Shown here piece after piece: positions 1 to 8,142 of a DNA stretch of 20,423 nucleotides (its first letter is position 1; each line of letters opens with the position of its first letter). The stretch spans positions 1 through 20,423 of the forward strand of contig RSEH01000424.1 of the NCBI GenBank assembly GCA_006503475.1, written 5' to 3'. The translations under genes were made by a program, and so were the position numbers. The stretch is from Stentor roeselii (Eukaryota > Ciliophora > Heterotrichea > Heterotrichida > Stentoridae). The notes below the pieces were generated by a model that was not told where the DNA came from, did no database searches, and saw only the letters and a program-made list of their open reading frames with translations.

Positions 1-66
1 TTTCTGCCCAATTTCTTGAGATGGGCTAAGACATCCGTCAGAAAAATCATAATAAATCATTTATAA
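1..66 (+). CDS. Possible C-terminal tail of a gene entering from the left
   Basis: Frame 1 is open from the first base to a TAA at 64-66 and would encode 21 residues ending in a basic, hydrophobic tail (..KTSVRKIIINHL). This stretch is richer in G and C than the AT-rich spacer that follows (67-262), as expected at the end of a coding region. If real, the gene is on the plus strand and converges on the acyltransferase at 263-1897. The evidence is only a short open frame and composition, so it could be chance. No family can be assigned. Confidence 0.3.
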   Translation, partial: FLPNFLRWAKTSVRKIIINHL

Positions 67-262
67 GAGAAAATGTCCAATTTAGATTAATTTTTAATTA
101 GGGTAAATTAAGAGTGCTTAAAAAGTAGTGAAAATGATCATTTGAATATCTTTCTACCAAATCTTCTACATTAATTAAATCATATTATTAATTTTTATAC
201 ATAATTTCTTCTATTTTATTCACTATTTTTAAGTTAAACTAAAGATAACCATAATGACCTAA

Positions 263-1897
263 CTACTTATATCCCCAAGAATGAGGAATAAAGAAAGCTT
301 TCCATCCATACTTCTCCGAGAGGTCCAAACTTTTCCTAGCAAAATGTTCCCAGCTGTAAAACACGACAAGTAGTCCATTCCCAACAAAGAACATCGACCA
401 CACAAAAACATTAAGCAACCTTGCATCCTTTCTACTAAAAAACGTATAAATAACTCCCGGTCCTCCAAACATAACTAAAAGAATAGGATAAAAGAACCTC
501 ATAGAAATAGCAAGAATAAGTTCATGAATCAACGCAGAGATGATGAAAACCATAAAAAAACAAAACAATTGCGAACTTTTCCCTCGAGTGAACCTTAAAA
601 TATCCTGATAAACATAATGAAAAAGCCATTCATGAACAACAATATTCCATCTTCGATAATAATCCGCAAAGTTCGAGACATTCCACCAGTCAGTATAAAA
701 CTCTTTATCCCCGAACCTTAAAATTTCTGCCCACAAGTTAAACCAACTGTGAAGCATTCCAAAAAACAGGAGAATAAGCAACATAGTTCCAGGAATCATT
801 ACTTTGAACCAACTGATAAGAACAAAGCGAAAGTTGTATTCTTCCTTCCATGACTCTTGGAAGTAAGGAAAACAGTATCTTTGGAAGATGATAAAAGTGT
901 AAAAAATCGTTCCTAGTACGTTTAAAAGACTTGAAATTATTCTAGAGGACCTGTCGGAATAGTTAGTTCTTGGGTAATAGTCTCGATATATCAAGGTAGG
1001 TGCAAAGAAGAAGTAAGTGAATTTGCAGTACTCGCTTTGAAGGTCTTCGATTTTGATGTCAGGGATGTTCAAGGACTCGATGGTGACTCCTTTGTTTTTA
1101 AGTGATTCAGGAATGAACTTGGCCCATTGGTTTTCCCCATTGCCAAAAAGTAGTTTTTCTCTTAAATAAGAATGCATTTTTAGCGACATTCGGACCATTT
1201 CACAAGTGACGATGAGTCCACTGGCCATTGGAAGTTTCATATAAAGACAGAACCAGCATGAAAAGACATACAACGTTAAAATCATTACACAATAAACAGG
1301 TATCCAAACATAACACGAAATCTTCTTGAAGTGAATGACTTGAACAAGTGGAATGATGAGATAACTAAAGCCTGCCATAACAAACCAAAACATAAAGACA
1401 TACTGATAATCTCCAAAAACATAAGCAAAAAGTGACACATCAATCAAATACCCAGTCTTAAAGTAAGTATGAAGCATTTCTTCAAGGCACATCACCAACA
1501 TGATCGCGATGAAGATATGGTAAACAGTCCTCACATTCTCATTTCTATGCATTTTTATCAGTAAAGAACTACGCGTCTTGTGAACCTTTTGACTGAAAAT
1601 TCCAGATCGAGATCCTTTCACGATTTCATCTTTTCCCAGACTACTGATGGCTTCTTTAGTATTTTTTTCAAAGTCCTTATCAAATGAATCGATAGCCAAG
1701 TGCATTTGTCGGACCATCTCATCCTTTTGTTTCAAGATCTGTGACTGGCACTGGTTAAAAATCTCTGATTTGGCTTCATCAAAGCTAGTCTTTCCACCGA
1801 TTCCTGAAGAAATTTCAAGTTCTTTATTTTTCAGTTCGTGAAGCAAGGCCATAGCTGAGTTTAGCTGTTGTTCAATGCGAGCGACCTCCTTGTCCAT
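263..1897 (-). CDS. Sterol O-acyltransferase (ACAT/SOAT-like, MBOAT family)
   Basis: A 544-residue polytopic membrane protein. The family transfers a fatty acyl group from acyl-CoA to a sterol in the ER membrane, making steryl esters for lipid droplets. Seen: an acidic and basic, probably coiled-coil N-terminus (1-110), then about eight to nine hydrophobic segments from residue 124 onward. The APTLIYRDYYPR block is at 299-310, the FYxDWWN signature at 400-406, followed by YYRRWNIVVHEWL. The putative catalytic His is H458 in the context SALIHEL. The spacing of FYxDWWN and the His, and the length, closely match animal SOAT1, whose catalytic His is near 460. The YYRxWNxVVHxWL context favours ACAT/SOAT over DGAT1, but an acceptor other than sterol cannot be excluded. 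The start is the first ATG of the frame, only 37 bp from the stop of the upstream J-protein. Stop TAG. Confidence 0.85.
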   Translation of the reverse strand: MDKEVARIEQQLNSAMALLHELKNKELEISSGIGGKTSFDEAKSEIFNQCQSQILKQKDEMVRQMHLAIDSFDKDFEKNTKEAISSLGKDEIVKGSRSGIFSQKVHKTRSSLLIKMHRNENVRTVYHIFIAIMLVMCLEEMLHTYFKTGYLIDVSLFAYVFGDYQYVFMFWFVMAGFSYLIIPLVQVIHFKKISCYVWIPVYCVMILTLYVFSCWFCLYMKLPMASGLIVTCEMVRMSLKMHSYLREKLLFGNGENQWAKFIPESLKNKGVTIESLNIPDIKIEDLQSEYCKFTYFFFAPTLIYRDYYPRTNYSDRSSRIISSLLNVLGTIFYTFIIFQRYCFPYFQESWKEEYNFRFVLISWFKVMIPGTMLLILLFFGMLHSWFNLWAEILRFGDKEFYTDWWNVSNFADYYRRWNIVVHEWLFHYVYQDILRFTRGKSSQLFCFFMVFIISALIHELILAISMRFFYPILLVMFGGPGVIYTFFSRKDARLLNVFVWSMFFVGNGLLVVFYSWEHFARKSLDLSEKYGWKAFFIPHSWGYK

Positions 1898-1934
1898 ATA
1901 TTATAAGGGTGGATATTAAAGATTAACTAGGAAA

Positions 1935-2702
1935 CTAGCCGTTCCTTCTTAACTGGTTGTTTAAGTCTTCTTCGAACTCGTCCCAGACCCTCTTCTGACG
2001 GGGTTCTCTGTAGTAATCACTGGGATAAGGCCTTGGGAACATTAACTTTGACACGATCATGTAAATTAATAAACAACCGAACAAGTAACTTGCAATTGAA
2101 AAGCTTTTAATCATTTGTTCCTCTTCTTCATTGGCACTTTGCTTGAAATGTCTTTTTTTAAATAATTCGTCAAATATCTTCTGATTTTGAGAATCGTAAT
2201 CTGGGTTAGATTGAGTTGTTGTTGAACTGTAAAAATATCTCTTTCCTGTCCTTGGATCGTAAAACTCGTAATATTTTGTACGTTTTTTCTGACGTTTTCT
2301 TGAAGTTTCTGTATTATTCTCAAAAAAATCGTCGAAGTCTTTCTGAAATGAACTTTTACTTTCATAGTGTTTTCTGTAAAACTCCTGCCATTTTTCATGC
2401 TCGTTTCGCTGATAGTAATGATGCTTGTTGTAATTTGGATTTCTGAAATGAAAACCTTGACTTGAAAAATCTGATGAATCTGATGAGTCATATGAAGCTT
2501 TACTTGTCTCGTTTCCTAAGACGCTCCAGGCTTCTCCGAGTTCTTTGAACTTTTCTTCATTTCCTGTTTGGGAATCTGGATGGTATTGCTTTGCCAGTCG
2601 GAGATATGCTGAACGGATTTCAGACTTTGAAGCAGTTTTGGTGATGCCGAGAATTTTGTAGTAGTCCTTTGAGGAAAATGACCTGAATATCTTACTGAAC
2701 AT
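1935..2702 (-). CDS. Membrane-anchored J-domain protein, probably mitochondrial (copy 1)
   Basis: A 255-residue DnaJ-type co-chaperone, expected to stimulate an Hsp70 ATPase. The J domain spans about 12-72, with the HPD motif at 41-43 and the block GEAWSVLGN after it. A Tyr/Arg/Lys-rich middle follows, then one hydrophobic segment at about 201-222 and an acidic tail. There are no Gly/Phe-rich or zinc-finger regions. The open frame continues upstream to 2939, but I start at the ATG at 2700-2702. It places a Ser/Phe/Arg/Lys-rich, mitochondrial-presequence-like stretch (MFSKIFRSFSSK) directly before the J domain, and the upstream part is low-complexity Asn/Lys/Ser that looks like translated leader. 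The J domain is clearly related to the next gene. Mitochondrial location is inferred from the N-terminus only. Confidence 0.8.
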   Translation of the reverse strand: MFSKIFRSFSSKDYYKILGITKTASKSEIRSAYLRLAKQYHPDSQTGNEEKFKELGEAWSVLGNETSKASYDSSDSSDFSSQGFHFRNPNYNKHHYYQRNEHEKWQEFYRKHYESKSSFQKDFDDFFENNTETSRKRQKKRTKYYEFYDPRTGKRYFYSSTTTQSNPDYDSQNQKIFDELFKKRHFKQSANEEEEQMIKSFSIASYLFGCLLIYMIVSKLMFPRPYPSDYYREPRQKRVWDEFEEDLNNQLRRNG

Positions 2703-2961
2703 CTTTATAAAGTCATTTTTATAAATTTTTAAATGAAGGAAAATTGTAAGGATTGATTTTAGATTATTGGGATTTTTTTTTTGAGGGTTTTGGGGTTTTG
2801 AATGAGATGGTTGAGAATTTATCAAGTGTTGATTGATTTTGAATAATTTATTAGAATTTGGTTGATTTAGAGTTGAATTATATGCTAAACACTTTTCACT
2901 ATTAGAAATAAATAGGAAATAGTAATATAAACAACTCATTACCCTTTACAAATATCTTACT
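2703..2961. other. AT-rich leader/spacer between the two J-protein genes
   Basis: This 259-bp stretch has almost no C on the plus strand (one C between 2715 and 2884), so the minus-strand leader is almost G-free. It contains GGGTTTTGGGGTTTTG at 2785-2800. An open frame on the minus strand crosses it, but the translation is low-complexity Asn/Lys/Ser and not believable as protein. Confidence 0.5.
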
Positions 2962-3501
2962 TCAATCATTATCATCCTCATAATATTTCCTTTCCCTCTT
3001 GTGCCTAAAAAAATCTTCAAAGCTTTCCCCATATCTCAGCCTCTCATGGCCATCCTCTTCAAAAAAACCAAAAAAAGTTCCAACAGCACAAATAAATAAA
3101 ATAAAAAAAGCCCACCTCAAAGGGTATTTCCGAATAAATTTCCTAACAAAAGGAATATTCATAACCCTCCTCAACAATTCAGCCTTAACAGGGTCATGTT
3201 TGAAAACATTAAACCTTTCAAATTCACTCACTTCCTCATTTCTCTCTCTTTCAAAACCCTTTCTTTCTTCACCAGTCTCCAAATCATAAATTTCTCTATT
3301 TTTTTGATTTCCTAAAACACTCCAAGCTTCTCCAATCTTCTTAAATTTTTCAGTATCACCAGTGGGAGTATCTGGATGATAAATTTTCACAAGTTTCAAA
3401 TAAGCTTCTCTTATATCTTCTCTTTTCGCATCTTGCTTCACGCCCAAGGCACGATAATAGCCGCGACTGTCAGAGAGTCTTCTTATGAGTGGGCATCTCA
3501 T
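2962..3501 (-). CDS. Membrane-anchored J-domain protein, probably mitochondrial (copy 2)
   Basis: A 179-residue J-protein. The N-terminus is Arg-rich (MRCPLIRRLSDSR). The J domain spans about 14-74 with HPD at 42-44 and the same GEAWSVLGN block as the neighbouring J-protein. A charged linker follows, with one transmembrane segment at about 129-147 (WAFFILFICAVGTFFGFF) and a short charged tail. It is shorter than copy 1 because the Tyr-rich middle region is missing. The two genes lie in the same orientation and probably arose by tandem duplication. Its stop is TGA, which helps show that TGA is a terminator in this genome. The start ATG lies 21 bp from the ATG of the divergent gene at 3523. Role inferred: co-chaperone for a membrane-associated Hsp70, perhaps in mitochondria. 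Confidence 0.8.
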   Translation of the reverse strand: MRCPLIRRLSDSRGYYRALGVKQDAKREDIREAYLKLVKIYHPDTPTGDTEKFKKIGEAWSVLGNQKNREIYDLETGEERKGFERERNEEVSEFERFNVFKHDPVKAELLRRVMNIPFVRKFIRKYPLRWAFFILFICAVGTFFGFFEEDGHERLRYGESFEDFFRHKRERKYYEDDND

Positions 3502-3522
3502 TAAAATTAGTTATAATCCGAA
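3502..3522. promoter_or_regulatory. 21-bp spacer between two divergent start codons
   Basis: The J-protein ATG (minus, 3499-3501) and the coiled-coil protein ATG (plus, 3523) are separated by 21 AT-rich bases that include a TTATAAT-like element. If both starts are right, any shared promoter and both 5' leaders must fit here or overlap the opposite coding region. Confidence 0.45.
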
Positions 3523-4005
3523 ATGGAAGACCTCGATAATGAAATTTCCAGCATTGTTTTAGGAACCAACTCAATTATTGACCCTGATGCTCGACTTAGC
3601 TTGTTGTCTGATGAAATTTCTTCTATTTCTGAGATTTCTGTGAGTGAAGTTATTGAAAGTTTCCAAGTCACGCAGAATTCTCAGGCTGATGTTAAAGTGC
3701 TCCGTGATAAACTTATGGAAAATTTGAATGTGCTTCAAGGTGAGCTGAAGTTGTTGGAGGAATCGAATAGAAGAGAAGCTACACAACCCAGAGACTCGGT
3801 CCAGTCAGAAGAGATAATCGAGCAACTCACTGACATAAAGTCCAAAGTAGACTTCATGAAGTTAAAACTAAGGAAAAGCGAAGAAATGATAGTTCAAAGG
3901 ACTCAAGAAAATGAAGAACTAAAACATCAACTCCACGACCTAGAACTAAAAAACTTCACAAGTAAAGATTCATGCGTTTCTTGTGTCCAGTGCACTCAAT
4001 TCTAG
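3523..4005 (+). CDS. Coiled-coil protein of unknown function
   Basis: A 160-residue acidic protein with no family I recognise. The first 55 residues are Ser/Ile/Asp-rich. From about residue 56 to 145 there is heptad-like Leu/Ile/Glu/Lys patterning, broken by a short polar linker near 88-95, consistent with a two-part coiled coil. The C-terminus holds a CVSCVQC cluster. An in-frame TAA just upstream fixes the first ATG as the earliest possible start. If the second Met (residue 65) were used instead, the protein would be only the coiled coil. The frame is the same as that of the next gene, but TAG at 4003-4005 and a further in-frame TAA separate them, and I see no intron that would join them. 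Confidence 0.6.
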   Translation: MEDLDNEISSIVLGTNSIIDPDARLSLLSDEISSISEISVSEVIESFQVTQNSQADVKVLRDKLMENLNVLQGELKLLEESNRREATQPRDSVQSEEIIEQLTDIKSKVDFMKLKLRKSEEMIVQRTQENEELKHQLHDLELKNFTSKDSCVSCVQCTQF

Positions 4006-4044
4006 AAAAATAACTTAATTTAAACTTAATACCCAGGGTATAAA

Positions 4045-5187
4045 ATGACTTCTCTAGAAATCAGAAATAAAAAACTCCAGGAGTTCAAAGCACTGAAAGA
4101 AAAAGGCATACGTAAGGTCCCATTCACAAGAGATATCGGAAAAAAAGAACAAGACCTAAAAGAAACTCTTTCAATAGACGACAATTTCAGCACAGAAGCC
4201 CAAATCTTTTCAGTCCCTGGTTCATCCCTCGTTGAACTAGACAGTCCAACTTTATCACAACCTTCAAAAGCACCTTCACCTGGGACAACTTCTAAAAAAT
4301 CAGAGATATCAAATCTCCAGTCTTTAATCCAATCAAAAAAATCCTCAATCGAGTCACTTTTAACCTTTCGTTCATCTCTTCAAAAAGAAAACAACTCAAT
4401 AAAATCCTCAACATTTCAAAGTCTCTCAATCCAAAGCGACCTTCGCGAGACTTACACAGAAAAAGTATTATTTACTTAGCGAAAAGCTTTAGAATCTTCA
4501 ATATCAAGTCTTCTCTTCAAGATGTCTCATTGTGAAAGTCCTTCTCAGCAAGACCCTCAAGTCCAAAAGTTGCATGAACTTCGTCGAAAGTTGGAAGGAC
4601 TGAAAAAAGAAGTCTCAGAAAAAGAAGCGAATTGCAAGTCTTTAAAGAAAATGCTAGATGAACTGACAAATGAAAATGGAAGACTCAGAGGTGCAGCACC
4701 GAGCTTTATACCAGACCCGCCTGCTGAAGAAGTGATGATGGAACCTTCATATCGTAATTTGATCTCCGACGTGGGCAGTACAGGAAATCTTCACAAAAGG
4801 ACTGAAGAGGCGAAAGGTTTGAACTATCCTTCACCTGACCCACTAGAGGCGAACTTGCCACAATCAACAGGCGAGACTAAATACGCTGCAGGTGAAACTC
4901 ATTACCAAGGAGGTGCTACTCCTCCAAATGACTCAGTTTCTATCGACCATTACGACCTCCCCTGTGAAGAGTCCAAAGACCCAGGCACTCCAAAAAGAGA
5001 CACGAGCAACCCGAGAGACTCATCAGGAAGCAGCACGCCAAGAAGGTACCGCGAGTCAAACCCCCAGGTGCATAACTTACTAGGACCTTCTCATAATCCT
5101 TACTCAGAAGAAGAAAACGACTTCTTCAATGTCATGACAAGAGAAAAGAGAAAACCTGATCCAGGTAGTAAGTCACTTTTTGATTAG
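4045..5187 (+). CDS. Ser/Pro-rich coiled-coil protein, two exons
   Basis: Exon 1 is 4045-4464 and exon 2 is 4480-5187, joined over a 15-nt intron, giving 375 residues. Without splicing the frame ends at the TAG that closes the intron. With splicing the frame is continuous into a second long open stretch in the same phase. The N-terminus is basic and helical (1-50). Ser-rich regions follow at about 55-135, then a heptad coiled coil at about 164-211 (KLHELRRKLEGLKKEVSEKE and onward). The C-terminal half is Pro/Ser/Glu-rich and probably disordered. No known family was recognised; a cytoskeletal or scaffold role would be a guess. Its TAG stop is immediately followed by the stop of the converging TBC gene. 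An alternative reading is two separate genes (4045-4479 and 4522-5187), which I consider less likely. Confidence 0.65.
4465..4479 (+). other. 15-nt spliceosomal intron
   Basis: GTATTATTTACTTAG, flanked by ..GAAAAA and CGAAAA... It starts GTA and ends TAG, lies between codons (phase 0), and its last codon is an in-frame TAG, so an unspliced message would stop here. An A at position 10 is shared with the other intron in this window and is a candidate branch point. The length matches the very short introns known from heterotrich ciliates. Support is the restored frame; no transcript data were available. Confidence 0.75.
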
Positions 5188-6405
5188 TTAATCCACTTCA
5201 CTAGTAAAGTCGTTTATGTTCACAAAGGTACTCATCGCTGCAAAGGTCTTTTTAGTTGATGTCATTATTATTGTCTTGCGTAAGGTTTCTTGTGGAGTTG
5301 ATGCGGAACTCACCATGTCTTCTTCGAAACTGCAAAAATGGTTTTTTTTACCTGAAACTAAGAAATTTGAAGAAAGATGAGAGGTTTTAGGGTAATTTGA
5401 ACGGTCCAGGTACTCGTCGATCATTTGGATACCTTTGTTGGTGAATGTGAAAAAGTTGTCAGTCGCTAGAATCTTTTGCTTGCATTCATTTTCATCGATA
5501 CATTTATAACTCATTGACTCAAAGAGGTACTTATAGTCTAAAACTCTTTCGAACCTTTCGAAGTACTCACCAAGAACTTCTTTGTCATAAACCTGCCGAA
5601 GTCGACAAATGAAGCCAAAAGGAGCAATAGCATTATTTTTCTTTAAAGCATTTTTAATAACTGAAAAGTCATTCAAAGCCTTACATTCCGCTTCAATCAC
5701 AGCAAGAGCTTCAATAAAATCATTTTGCTCAATGATTTTCTTTTTAAGTACAGATAAAACAGCAAGTCCTATCAAGAATATCGCAGAAAATCCCTTTACT
5801 ATAATGATATCCCATATTTTCTTCACGATTTCAACATCAAAAGTGAAAGAAAACAAGCAAATAAACCATTGAATATTGATGATACTAGCATCAAGACTGA
5901 TCTTATCGAGATGTCTGATAAGTTTCGTTTGTTTCACCCTTAAAAGATGATCAAAAACCTTCTGGTCCAGAATGACTCCAAACATGGAACTGTAGTAACT
6001 AGAAGGCACATAATTTTCAATCAATTGCGTGAACATCCAAAAGCTTTCTTCTTCTGAAAACCCAACTCTCAGCAGAGTGGCGACGATAAAGTTCAGTCCT
6101 TGGCAGTACCCTGCGTTCGGGTTGTGCACAGCAGAAGTCTCTAAAATATTCCTTAAAGCCACTCGGTTCAATGAAGAGTCAGTCGGGAAGGTCCTGTCGA
6201 TATCTTTGTCGATTTGCTTTATTGTTTTGTTTAACTTGCTTTTGGTTAAACTTGAAACATTAAAGTAAAATGATGGGTTTTTCGACATTCTTTCACTGGC
6301 TCCGGTCGTTGTGAGCCAGATCTAAATGGATTTTACTGTTTTACGGTTGGAGTCGTTGATAGATTCTACAAGTTTTGATTGTTTTTTGCGTTCTTTTCTA
6401 TTCAT
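5188..6405 (-). CDS. TBC-domain Rab GTPase-activating protein, two exons
   Basis: Exon 1 is 6405-6337 and exon 2 is 6321-5188, joined over a 15-nt intron, giving 400 residues. The family accelerates GTP hydrolysis by Rab GTPases in membrane traffic. The TBC domain starts at about residue 24 with the IWLTTTGASERM block, which is present only if the intron is removed. It carries the Arg-finger motif IxxDxxR (IDKDIDR, residues 60-66) and the Gln-finger motif YCQG (95-98). The typical hydrophobic helical core follows to about 250 (IQWFICLFSFTF.. WDIII). The last 130 residues are less conserved and Ser/Thr-rich. Starting at the ATG of exon 2 (6288) would remove the first TBC helix. Which Rab it acts on cannot be read from the sequence. 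Its TAA abuts the TAG of the converging coiled-coil gene. Confidence 0.85.
6322..6336 (-). other. 15-nt spliceosomal intron
   Basis: On the minus strand this reads GTAAAATCCATTTAG. It begins GTA, ends TAG, has A at position 10, and sits between codons (phase 0) after ..CGTAAAACA and before ATCTGGCTC... The closing TAG is in frame, so retention truncates the protein after 28 residues. Removal restores the N-terminal W-containing helix of the TBC domain, which is independent support from a known family. Confidence 0.85.
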
Positions 6406-6443
6406 TAGGAATTTATCTATTGATCAGTTTAGACTTAAATTAT

Positions 6444-8129
6444 TCAAACACTTAGGTCTTCGCATGGAGGTACGTTTATGAAGGCTGACATCACGGGAAG
6501 TGCTGATACTTTTGTTATTAGGAAAATTCGAAGATTCTCGCTTGCCCCTGTTAGGCTTTGAACGGATATCACTAACTTGTACTTTAAACCTGGAACTAGT
6601 GATGGGAAAAAAGCGTTTGGAGTCATTACTTTGAATAATGTTGGGTCGTAGGAATAACCGACTCTAATATCAAAGCAAATATCTTTTCCAGTATTCTCAA
6701 CTTCCAAGCAAATACTAAACAAAGGTCCAAGTCCCTGAACATAAGCACTCATCCTAACACTAATTCCAGTAGTCTTGCTATTCGACTCCAGATTCTCAAG
6801 TTTCGAGAAAGTTTTAATAGTCCTCAACTTGACAGAAACAAGATCCTTAAGAAACCCTTTATACATCTGAACAGCATTTTGCTTTTCTCTCTCAACCTGT
6901 TCAAGGTACAACTTCGACTTAGCAGGAATATTCAAAGGAACTTCCTGTTCCGAAGGAGGTCCAGCAAAATCAGTCCTTCCTTCAAAATTCGCTCTTTTAT
7001 CAATTCTCTTCATAACAATTCCTCCATTTTTCAAATTTGCAACAAGAACTCCTTCTTCTTTTCCATAACTTCCAAAAGTAAATCCCTGAATACTTTCCCC
7101 TAAGTTAATAGTATTCAAAAGGACTTTATCTTTAAACATCTTAACATCGCCACTAGCAAGTCCAACAAGTAAAGCTTTAAAAACTCGAGTTCTTGTCATT
7201 TTCATCAAAGTCATGCAAACCACAGGTACCTGGAAATAATGAGTATAAAGTTTCCGTCCTTTCATATGAAAACAATGAACTTTGCAGTCAAAAGACCCAA
7301 CAAATATATACTTATCAAGAACAACAAGTCCTGAAGGTGGAGTTTCAAGTTCAATAGCATTAGACATCAAGAATCCGTTTTTAATAGTTAAAACTTTCGA
7401 GTCACGACAAGCGATGATGACTCTCCACTCAGCAGCCATGAGTCCTGCCGTAGCGACGAAAGCAGGAACTGAAGGCAACTGCGACTTTTTCAATATAGTT
7501 GAACCTACCTGGTCCAAGATATAAACAAACTTATTTTCAGTCCCGATGACCAGCAAGGAACATCCCATGTCAATTTCCATGTCCTTCTGCAAAACTCCGA
7601 GACAAGTGATGCAAGGAGTTTGATTAAGTGTTTGCGAGACAACACTTGAAACAAACTCTTCCTTTTCTTGATTACTTTCATATGTAAGCAGCTCAGCACT
7701 TCTCGAACTTAAAGTAACTTCATTATCCCTGAGACTATTCAAAGCTGAACATGCGTCAACCACAGTTAAAGCCCCTTCTTTAACCTCCTCCCAAATACGG
7801 ACTTCCTCCGAAGACAACTCGACTGAAGGCAAAGTGAACTTAAAGAACGGTCTTGTATTTTTGTAAATATAAACCGAGTTCCCCGCAGCCACTGCCAAGT
7901 TCGGAGTCGAGTTAAGTTCCGGGTAATAAGTCGTAATCGCACAGGGCACTTCAATCAAAGTAGTTTCCCAGGCAATCGAAGTGCCTTTGTAAACACGAAG
8001 CTTTTTCTTCAGGTCCGCAACGACGAATGAGTGATCGGCTTCGTTTTTCAAGTCGGACAAGCACATCGTGCTTGTAAGTCCTTTGAGACCTGCAACGGGG
8101 TCTGCCCAGAGCTGGTTCCAAGTCTCCAT
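6444..8129 (-). CDS. BBS1: BBS1, subunit of the BBSome ciliary trafficking complex
   Basis: A 561-residue protein, close to the animal BBS1 length of about 590. It matches recognisable blocks along the whole protein: an N-terminal beta-propeller (about 1-400) with NLAVAAGNSVYIYKNTRPFFKF, VIGTENKFVYILD, LPSVPAFVATAG, ACRDSK, VGLASGDVKMFKDKVLLNTI and LNIPAKSKLYLEQ. A helical hairpin follows, then the C-terminal GAE-type beta-sandwich with YVQGLGPLFSICLEVENTG and FFPSLVPGLKYKL. The family role is cargo adaptor work in the BBSome, which moves membrane proteins in and out of cilia with intraflagellar transport; BBS1 binds ARL6. The stop is TGA, with a TAA a few codons later. The start ATG is only 13 bp from the stop of the upstream CAP-like gene. 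Confidence 0.93.
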   Translation of the reverse strand: METWNQLWADPVAGLKGLTSTMCLSDLKNEADHSFVVADLKKKLRVYKGTSIAWETTLIEVPCAITTYYPELNSTPNLAVAAGNSVYIYKNTRPFFKFTLPSVELSSEEVRIWEEVKEGALTVVDACSALNSLRDNEVTLSSRSAELLTYESNQEKEEFVSSVVSQTLNQTPCITCLGVLQKDMEIDMGCSLLVIGTENKFVYILDQVGSTILKKSQLPSVPAFVATAGLMAAEWRVIIACRDSKVLTIKNGFLMSNAIELETPPSGLVVLDKYIFVGSFDCKVHCFHMKGRKLYTHYFQVPVVCMTLMKMTRTRVFKALLVGLASGDVKMFKDKVLLNTINLGESIQGFTFGSYGKEEGVLVANLKNGGIVMKRIDKRANFEGRTDFAGPPSEQEVPLNIPAKSKLYLEQVEREKQNAVQMYKGFLKDLVSVKLRTIKTFSKLENLESNSKTTGISVRMSAYVQGLGPLFSICLEVENTGKDICFDIRVGYSYDPTLFKVMTPNAFFPSLVPGLKYKLVISVQSLTGASENLRIFLITKVSALPVMSAFINVPPCEDLSV

Positions 8130-8142
8130 TTATTCGAATCTT

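Noticed and set aside
2703-2939. N-terminal extension of the first J-protein by 79 residues
   Set aside because: The translation is low-complexity Asn/Lys/Ser from a nearly G-free leader, and a presequence-like start lies directly before the J domain at 2702.
3523-5187. One fused gene joining the two plus-strand coiled-coil frames, which share phase
   Set aside because: A TAG at 4003-4005 and a second in-frame TAA lie between them, and no GTA...TAG segment of 15 or 16 nt removes both.
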